A stretch of DNA of 64,000 nucleotides from Larus michahellis (Eukaryota > Chordata > Aves > Charadriiformes > Laridae), in contig NC_133901.1 in NCBI RefSeq assembly GCF_964199755.1, positions 49,015,324 to 49,079,323 of the forward strand, written 5' to 3'. Below, one piece after another: positions 55,164 through 64,000 of this stretch. Both the position numbers and the translations under genes were made by a program. Position 1 is the first letter of the stretch. Every line of letters begins with the position of its first letter. Under the pieces are notes generated by a model that was not told the DNA's origin, did no database searches, and saw nothing but the letters and a program-made list of their open reading frames with translations.

Positions 55164-58100
55164 TCAGCCAATCAATCTTTTCAGTATAGTAGGCTTTGAA
55201 AAGGGCCAGCAATACTCATTGGGAACAGTACCATTAACATTGCATTCAAAAAAAGAAAACATTGGAAACCAGATCCTTGCTCTCCTGCTCTGTTGATATG
55301 CTCTAGTATTAGCCAAGGTATGGTAATACAGAAAGAGTCTTGTAGTGATGTAAAAGGCAATGAAGACATCTATAGAATAATGTTCATGTGCAGCCAAAAT
55401 GAAGAAGATTCCAAAGAGATTCAGGACCCAGGATAAGGTATGCAAGAAGTTCCAGCTCCTTGGTGTATCTAGGAGAAGACAGAAAGTGACAAGCCTTGAA
55501 TGTCTCAAAAATCTGGGTCAGGCCTAGGCATTGCGAGTTTTTACACAAATTTGTTCATACAAGAATATGATGAAGTTACTGTCTTCACTTGGAATTTTTG
55601 TTTACATCTACAGGTCCAATAAATCCAATTAAAACAACCACATAAGTTACAGATGCCTATCACTTCATGATTTCATTTACAAATACAGCTATTACACTTT
55701 TCTGAATTAACAGAGCATCCTAAAATGGTTTACGACTGTGCAAAGCAGAATTCTTTGTTCAACCAACATCTTTTAATGAAAAGCATGCCTTTTCCACGTA
55801 ATAAGGGGAAATATGTCATAAAGCATAAATTATTCTGTTACTGCAATTATTTCATCATAGGTGAACTCTAATTAGCTTCCTACATAATGTATCAAATCGC
55901 ACTTCAATTTACAGAGAAGCACTATTGTTTCATATACTCTCATTCATTATGAGCATATTTACAGAGAAGCACTATTGTTTTGTATCCTCTCACTCATTAT
56001 GAGGTTCGGTATTTTGGCTTTATGGATGATACTACACGTACAGCCACCTAGCCTGGTATTTTGCCTGACAGGGGTCAGTGGCAGATAGCTAGGGAAGTAC
56101 ACAGGAGCAGACAACCATAAATATCTTCCCTAGTATTCTCCCAGCAGCAAGCTAGAAGCCTTTCTAATTTTCTTGGCTCACATTCTTTCCAATGTGCCTT
56201 GTTCATCCTTCCGTTAATCTAAGTTGGTGCCTTTCCTTTCCTGTCTGCAAGTGAACTGTCGCAAACCCGAGAAAGAGCACAGAAATCTGAATTTTTGTTT
56301 GCTTTAATGTTACACTCTGAATTTTTTGAGGAGGTCAAGCAGCAGAGGTTCTTGATACTTAAGGACATTTAAGTATTTACACTCTCGCACCCTTGGCTGA
56401 CAGCAAGCAGTACATATTCTTAACACTTAAGGACATTTAAGTATTGACACTCTGTACTTACATTCTGTGACAAAGAAGTTGAGCATGGTCAGGACGACAG
56501 TGTGGCCGCTGAACATATAATCTCCACACGTATGTACTCCAGTCAGAGTCATTCCAAAGCCACTCCATATTGCAAATGCCCGCTGGAGTTTTGCCCAAAC
56601 ATTGCCATACAACTACAGGACAGCGACATGAACCTTTAGTAAGTTCCAACCCCACTGCCCAAACAGTATGTTCTTAAAGTTAGCTGTATAGCAGTATGTA
56701 TGTTTAATACCATTTATCATGTTGGGTCTTTCATTAAAATGCAGGTTAGTACATCTTTGGGTTTTATTGTGTCAGTGAATCACATTAGTAACTACAATTA
56801 CTAATTGTATTCATCATACCTCTAATGAATACTGGAATTTAGAGCAAGTATTTTATTGCAAGTGATTTACATACAGAGTCTACCACCTTTTTTTGAATGT
56901 ATTCAACCTCCCAATGTGTCATTGTCAAGCTGCCAATACATTCAGCTCAACCTCTTTAACTAAAAGTTAGGATAAAACCACAAAATCACATGTTCTATGG
57001 AACATCTCTTATCAGAAGGGGTGAAATAAGAAGTGTTTTGGGGTTGGTTTTTTTTTTTCTTCAAAACCATGCATCCAATAAGACAAAGAAGCAATTACTC
57101 CACTTTCCGCCTTTCTTGATTAAGTCAGTATCTTAGGCATACTCTTCTCTGATGTATTCTCTCCAGTTTACATTGTGAAATATTCTGTATATCCTTCCCC
57201 AAGTAATTATCTCCTCTCCAAAGTGTGAAGTGCTTCTAAGACCTCTAAGGATGCTCGTCTGCATAATGGCAATTAATGAAGGGGCGTGGAGGGTAATAGG
57301 AGAGAAACAACACTGTTCTTACAAACACACATCTAACATTATGGTCACAACAATCTTAATCATATCTTAAATAAAATAAAAGAATAATTTAAAAAAGGAA
57401 ACAGAAAAAAATAATTTAAAGCATTTTAAGTTTTTACCTTTCCAGTACACTGCAAGTGTTGGCCTGGCACAGAGAGTGAGGTAACAAACATTGTAATGCA
57501 GCGTAGTAAGAATACTGTCCCCATGAGGCTGCACAGTCTTCGCAGAAGTATAGATCTGGGAGAAGTACATAGGAACTGATTGCAATACTCCTAATATATT
57601 GTATTTTTAAATCAGGAAAGTTATGATAAAAACATTTTCTCGCTCCCGAACTTAATCCCATGAAGTCCCTTCATCATTGCTGCATGCATATATATACATA
57701 TATATTATTTTTTTTAAAGTAGTACCGTGAAGGTATGGTTCCATGTGACAGGGCAAGAGACTGTAGCAAGCTTACTGTCACCAAAAGGTACGGCTCCACT
57801 CCTCTGCAGCTACACTTGTACTAACTTTGGCACACGTAACTTCTGTTGTCAAACTGATAAAAATCAACAAACTGGTAAAAAATTAACTCAAAATACGCAC
57901 GCACACAAAAGGGTTTTCTACCTTTCAGTGACAGCAAGCTGCTAGGCTGGCTCAGTCATCCCATGGGATTTCATCCTTGTAGGACTGTCTTATATGCAAA
58001 ACTTTTACAGTATGAGAGTATATACTGACAAATCTCTGAAATACGTATGTTCTGAAGTAAATTACATATAAATCTGCTGAAACAGTAAATTCAGATAACT

Positions 58101-60731
58101 CCTTTGTAAGATTCACAAGTCACCATTCTTGGTTAATTCCTCCCTAATCCGTTTTAGCAGGGACATACTAGAAGCTTACAAGATCCTTATTGAATGGAAA
58201 GTCTTAAACAATCATCACAAATTCTTGTTACAGACCTTTTGTTGAATCAAAAGTACTAGTTGATTTGAATTTTATGTACTGTACCTGTGTTTGTGAAGCA
58301 GAAGAACCAACAGCCAAATGTAGCAAAGAATTACGCCACATACTTCAGTCATAGCAAAAGCCCATGGTATCCTAGGAACACTAAAAAAAAAAAAAGGATG
58401 ACACAAGAAAGTTAACTTACAATACAAAGGCTTAATTTTTCTTTCCAGTCTCAGTATTGAGAATAAAGGCATATAAAGTTCTAACTACAAAACTAACTGG
58501 CATTAATCATGTTTGAACTACAACCAAAAATTGTTTTGTTAGACTGAATGAAAGAGAATTTGAATTAATTTTTTAATTACATTATCTCCTTTCTAATCAC
58601 ATACTTTCAGAAGACATTTACACACAATTCACTAAGTCAAAGAAAATCTCTAGTATGCTCTCTTAATTTACACGTGTGATTTACTAACAGGATGTGTTCC
58701 TCTACCAGTGTTTCCCAACAACCTTTTTCATTCTGACACAAACTTGCATCATGTCAATTATGCTGCTTATGCTTATAAGAATGCCGTGTCAACACAATTA
58801 ATGAAATGCTGCAAAGGCTAAAATCCTACTCGTAATGAAACAGAACTGCACAGAAGAGTGTTAGGAAAAATAAATACTGTTTTCAAAGTTAGATTTCAGT
58901 GATAATCACTATATGCAAACCTTTTAGTCTTGCTTGTCAAAAGAGTTAAGACTTTCTTGCACACATATGGCACCAGTAACAATTTCCACCATCAGTTTCA
59001 CCAAAGTACAGATCAACAGATTTCGAGAGGCTGCTCCTCGTAGTTTCATGCTGCCCCTGATACAAAGGGGTAGCAATGTGCTGCTCAAAAGCTAGCTTTG
59101 TAGTAATCCCCTTGCATTGTTTTGTGAGCTGCTGCTTTCTGACCTCCCCATCCTCCTGCCCACTGAATACCGCAGTAGTGCCCTGGGAACAAAATCCAGT
59201 AATGGCATAGCTCCCGTTCCCTCTCCCCTCTTCCACTCTGCTGGATATGGTCCATCCTTGATGAGTTATATCTAAATTCATGGGGGATTCTGCACACTTA
59301 CTCAAAAGATTAGACTCCTACTAACTTCATGAAAACCATTAATGAAAATGGAAATTACTGGCAGGAATAAGGAGACCACAAAGACTGAACTCTTAAACGG
59401 TTTATCTTGTCTTTTAAAACTCTCTAGACAATAAGTTCTCTATGGCGCAAGTGCACTTCCTCAAAGGGAGTATTTATCCCTCATTAAATCTGTAGTCAGT
59501 GACTAGAACTTCACCTTTGCTATTGTGTCTCTTCTGCCTGAAGTGGAATATTTCCTTTAAAAAATTAGCAGGTACTGCATAAGTCACAACAGTGTTTTAG
59601 TACACAGATACTCCACGGTTAAAAAAGATGGTGGTCTATTCAGTCTACTTCAGTTTCCCTAAACCAAATTCAACAAATTGACAGTGGGGAAACAGCAAAA
59701 ATACATATCAATGCTATTCCCTTTCAACTTCCTTGCTCACTGGCAGACCAAAAATATTCCATCAAAATTTTCTCTGTATCACGACATGTTAAGCTCCATA
59801 GCAGCACCTGGATTTTAGAAAAAGCATATGGTTGCTTACCTATGCCAGCTGATCATCACCCTTTTTACTAGGATGAGAGGATGGACAAATTAACTCCTGT
59901 GTTGTAATTAGCTAAAGACATAGAACTAAATATAAACTGGGCAGAAGAGCAGCTCAATTTATTTTCCTCTAAGACGACTAAATCTCTGCATCTAACTTAT
60001 GCACACTTCAGTCTTATCAGAAGGGTTTACTACACTATAATTACTGTTTAGCAGAGGCATCTTCAAGAGCATATGAAACTTTGAGAATGAAGAAAAGACA
60101 GCTTATATTTTAACCATCAACTTACTGTTTTGTTTTAAAACAAAATTTCTTACCTATCTAGAAATATGTCCGGTAGAGGTGGATATGTTTGCATGTCAGG
60201 TACTCGCTCATGTACTATAACCATAACGAATGATGTAAAGCCAAACACTATGAAGACATACACACAACTTAAAACTGTCTTCCAATACTCTGGGTCCAGT
60301 CTTCGCATAGAGTGTTTGTTTTTTCCATTTGCATATTGATACTGATCACCATTCAAGTCAGTAATCGGTCCATCATAGTCCCGAGGTACTTCACCATTAC
60401 AAAACCAATCTGTACCCTGTAGTGAACCAACACTTGGGCACACTGTGCCAACATGACTATCGCTGTTGTAACCCAGCTCTTCCAGGACATCAATGTGTTG
60501 CTTCTGCAGTTTGCGTATGGACAACATTAGCCTTTTGATGTCCCCCAGGACTTTGATTTCCAAAGGAGGGGATCGTAAATCATATTCAGTGAGTGTCAGC
60601 AGTGTAATTCCATCTAGCCTGTGTCTATTGCACAAAACATCCACATATTCACAGAAGCCTTCTTCCTTCAGCCACCTTGCCACGTTTTTGGTAGTCCAAC
60701 GTCGAATGCAAAGCTGGTTATTGCCTGCCAT
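55164..60731 (-). CDS. SAMD8: SAMD8 / SMSr, ceramide phosphoethanolamine synthase (complete coding region)
   Basis: Five coding exons on the - strand join in frame: 60731-60154, 58380-58285, 57555-57438, 56612-56462 and 55468-55164 (TGA), giving 415 residues. An N-terminal SAM domain spans about 10-76 ([16 protein letters not shown] at its start). Six membrane segments follow, the first at about 152-174. The lipid phosphate phosphatase-type catalytic residues are His301 in [10 protein letters not shown] and His344/Asp348 in [10 protein letters not shown]. Family role: SMSr is an ER enzyme that makes ceramide phosphoethanolamine and controls ER ceramide; the SAM domain drives oligomers that keep it in the ER. 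Two ATGs are adjacent (60734 and 60731). I chose the second because it has A at -3 and G at +4 and gives [12 protein letters not shown], matching the known family start and length. All junctions are GT-AG. Downstream lies a long AT-rich 3' UTR. Confidence 0.97.
55907..56002. repeat. 50-bp-spaced tandem duplication in the last SAMD8 intron
   Basis: Two copies of about 45 bp, 55907-55951 and 55957-56002, share 'acagagaagcactattgttt' and 'tcattatgag' with a few substitutions between them. This is an imperfect, somewhat old local duplication. Confidence 0.85.
56357..56453. repeat. 29-bp direct repeat beside a SAMD8 splice donor
   Basis: Copies at 56357-56385 and 56425-56453 differ at one base and start 68 bp apart. 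The second ends eight bases from the exon edge at 56462, inside the intron, so the donor itself is not duplicated. Confidence 0.9.
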
Positions 60732-63700
60732 CATCCTTCACTATCCACCAATAAAATTGACCTGTTAAGTATTGGAGAAAGAAACAAGACCTGAATGTTT
60801 ATCAAAGATTATTGAGATGTCAATGTATTTTGTGCAATTTTAGATCCTTAATTAGCCAAAGGCTTTTCATGTAAGAGCCAGATAAAAACCAGACACTAAA
60901 TTTTTACTCAAGCAAAACTAAATTAAGATCATCTCAGTTGTTCCTAAATAGAAATTTAAAGCCACCAAGCAGCAGAATATTTCCTAGATGCACCCATTCT
61001 ACTCTTAAGTCTTTTGTTAAAAAAATAAATAAATCAGAATTTGTTAATTACACTAGGCAATGAAAATGAAAGATTACTCTGTTTAAATACCAGCTTAATC
61101 ATTAGTCTTTTCCACTGTTTGCAGTTCATAAACTAAGCAACAAAGTATAGCCAGCAACCATGTAAAACTGAATTAAAGCTAAAATAATACATTACAGGTC
61201 CAAAACATTCCACTGTTTTAAAATATATACTGAAGCTTTGGTGGCATGACATTTCCTCCCTACCCCTCCCAAGTAAACCTAAGACTAGGTATCTACAATA
61301 ATATTGACCTGAGGCATCTTAGTTGAATGTTGATAATGCAGCCATCATATTTCTATCTTTGTTTGATTTCGGTTATTAAGATGGATGTTTATTACATTGT
61401 GAATCCTTTAAAATATTCATCTTTCAAAATAACATTACTAGAAATTAAGCATTAACTTTAACTCCAAAGCATCTTTAAAAGTGAAATGGTAATAGATAAC
61501 AACGAACACACCAGAAACCAAAAAGATATATTCTCTTCATACAGACTTCTGTTATTGTTTTCTTGACCCCAGAAGGACAGGAAGGTAAGACATCTCCACA
61601 ACATTTATAGTCACATGGGGGTGACAAGTCACCAGAACAACAACCAGAAAAAAAATAATGGTACGTGGCATACATGAAAAAACTTTGAGAGGCTACCAGT
61701 GATGTGAAAGTAATAAAAAGCTTATCCAATATTTAAGACCCACAGCAGTACAGAATGGATTTGTGCATAATTTATATTTGGTGGTTTATGTACAGCTACC
61801 ATCTAAGAAACAGCTACAATTTCACAGCTCTTTTGTGCTCAAAAAAACAGTCTAATTAACTAGAACGCTTCAATCATTGCCAACCAAATCTCAGAAAATA
61901 CAAGATAGTACAATACACTAGTGTCACATACATCATTCAAGGTTTTCAGAGTGAAAGCAAGGAAACAGTCTATTTAATCTATTATTTACCTTCTGTATAC
62001 AGTAAACAGGTACTCAAATCCCTCATGAATATTCAACACAAAGTTTTATATTGCTTTCAGAGGCACAGCTCTTCCACAAACAGAAGCTCTTTCCTTCTCA
62101 CTTCTCTTTTTAAAAAGGTACTGTACCTATTGTTAGAAGTAGCTCTTATCATAATTATTGGCTGCAACTTTTTCTTCCAACTTACACCTAAAAGGACCAC
62201 ACATTATTTTCTTCTATATCAGACAAGATTCAATATGTCCCGTGAGATTTCCCAGCAGTGCAAAAAAATAGTTTAGAAGAAAGTGAGTGCACAAATCAAA
62301 GTTGCCCTTCTAAAAGAATTAAGGGAGTGGTACTTCTGAAGATATTGTCTCTGGAGTTGATTGTATATAAACATGTACTTAATGCATAGTTTTAATTTCT
62401 CAAAACTCCACATACAGTCAATATGTATATAAGTTTTACTACCTTGATTTAAATAGTTGCCAAAACATCCATAAACCAGTACTAGAATCTCTGCATTTAC
62501 TACACTCTTCCTTCTCCGTATAAAAGGGTATTTGCTCATTTCTGTGTTATCTTACTATTTTTTAAAATCTTGCTCAAGACAACTGTGACAACTACATTGC
62601 TTACACAGCTAGTAACAAAAGAAATTATGACATTTGTATATTTGACCTTTTTTGTACTACATCTTTTTTATCTTACTCCAGTAAAAAAAAAAAAAAAAAA
62701 AAAACAACTAACTTGAGCTGCTTCTCTGGTCATCCAGCTTTCCTTACTCAGAAATACAGATGAAATAAAGACAAAATTTGTTAATCACAGTGGGTTTTGT
62801 AACACTAATCATCGCAATTTTTTCTAAAAGCAATGAATTTAGACTCACCAAAAATACACTCAACTTACTGATTTGTCTTCTAACCAAAGCAGCTTCTGAG
62901 GGCAAAGGCAGGAAATTCTCCCTAACCTCCGAGAATTCTGTTCATTTGTCACAAGTCAAGTAGCCTAACACCAGCCTAGCGTCTCTTCATCTGGCACTGC
63001 AGGAATAAAAACCAACCCTTACATTACGTGCAATAAAAGTGACCTTACAACACTGAGTAAGCATACCCATCAAAGGTCATTACTGAATGGGCTGGACCTG
63101 GGAGAAAGTCTACATTAACCTTAAGATGCACCTGATAGGACCCGCTCCTGTTTTTAAATGCTGTCAAAGACAAGACATTTAAAATACTGGAAAGACAAAG
63201 AAATCAACAAAAGAAACAAGCACTTACACAAAACATGAACCATTCCATACAGCTGGCAGCTAATTTAATCTCAACAGCAACAGTTAAATTCAGTTTTTAT
63301 GACAAGGCAATTTCTTTAAGCTCAGAAACTGCCTTCAGACTACTAATTTAGTGTCACTTTCATAGTTTAAAGGGTAAAAAGCACTTTCCCTAATAATCTT
63401 AGTACCCGGAATACAATATAGATCTCTGGGCCCGACTGCTCCTGTTCATTTCTGAAGCTTAAGAATGCTACATAACATTTCCAACACTACCAGTCTGCAA
63501 GGCAAGACTGGCAAGAGTAGCAGAAGAGACCAAGTCACCTAGATAACTGTATTTGTCTTCTGGAAGAAAACAGCACTGGTAACTACTTTACCTTCTACAT
63601 TACTGATTTTACTGCTGAAAGCAAATAATGGATAACATTACTTAATGGTGAATAACACACATAAGAAACACAGAGCAAGCACAGACTTAAACGTCAGAGA

Positions 63701-64000
63701 GCAAAATATACTTTTCGCCTGACATCAGCAATGTCTGTAGCTGCCTAGCTGATTACTTTCCTGCTACCGTGACTTTATATTTAGTCAGCTCATCAGCAAT
63801 ACGTATCATGTGTCCTGTTTCCCTTTTTCCTTCCCCAGCCTTTCAATTAACAGCACGAACACAACTGAATATGAAGTCTATGCACATGTGTATAAGCATT
63901 TATTTTTTCAAAAGAAAAATGTTACTTTATGAGCCATGAACATTTCTACAATTTGGTTAGGGCATTTTAAAAAATTAGATGCCTCTGAGAGGCTGATTTT
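60732..64000 (-). other. SAMD8 5' UTR exon end and 5' intron
   Basis: The acceptor TTAACAG (60764-60762) opens the exon at 60761, so 60761-60732 is 5' UTR. Beyond it, AT-rich sequence to the window edge is intron. No CpG island appears before 64000, so the SAMD8 promoter lies outside. It contains a 22-base A run at 62683-62704 and no recognised exon. Confidence 0.75.
62683..62704 (+). repeat. Poly(A) run of 22 in SAMD8 5' intron
   Basis: An uninterrupted run of A after CCAGT. No retroelement body is recognised upstream. Confidence 0.9.

Noticed and set aside
60732..60734. First of two adjacent ATGs as the SAMD8 start
   Set aside because: It would add one Met; the second ATG has the better context and gives the family's usual 415 residues. 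The choice changes only one residue.

Overview
The window looks like a bird chromosome segment (another sauropsid is possible). It has vertebrate split genes with GT-AG introns and GC-rich islands at promoters. Interspersed repeats are few, and one is a CR1 LINE end of the type common in birds and reptiles. The gene content and order, COMTD1 - VDAC2 - SAMD8, match the block on human 10q22. I cannot name the species.

Layout. COMTD1 runs on the + strand from the left edge to a stop at 5392; its first exon or exons lie outside the window. About 15 kb without a recognisable gene follows (5.6-20.6 kb). This stretch holds old SINE-like and CR1-like debris and an isolated CpG island at 16.4-16.75 kb with a near-consensus CTCF motif. 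VDAC2 lies on the - strand: coding exons from 28703 down to 21044, a probable noncoding first exon near 32.4-32.7 kb, and a large CpG island at 32.5-33.5 kb as its promoter. From 33.5 to 49.8 kb lies the VDAC2-SAMD8 interval, mostly featureless. It contains a CR1 3' end at 35.9-36.4 kb, a GATA-motif cluster at 39.2 kb, and a candidate undescribed three-exon + strand gene at 45.8-47.5 kb. SAMD8 (SMSr) lies on the - strand: all five coding exons from 60731 down to 55164, a probable long AT-rich 3' UTR down to about 49.8 kb, and a large 5' intron running off the right edge.

The three recognised genes are neighbours, not an operon, and their jobs are separate. COMTD1 is a membrane-anchored methyltransferase-like protein linked to mitochondria and pigmentation. 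VDAC2 is the outer-mitochondrial-membrane channel. SMSr makes ceramide phosphoethanolamine in the ER. COMTD1 and VDAC2 are convergent; VDAC2 and SAMD8 are tandem.

Points most worth a second look: a 20-bp tandem duplication that copies the 5' splice site of a COMTD1 exon; the candidate new gene at 45.8-47.5 kb; the CTCF-bearing island in the enlarged COMTD1-VDAC2 gap; and a VDAC2 with only two cysteines. All exon boundaries were read by eye from reading frame, splice signals and remembered family sequence; no alignment was run.
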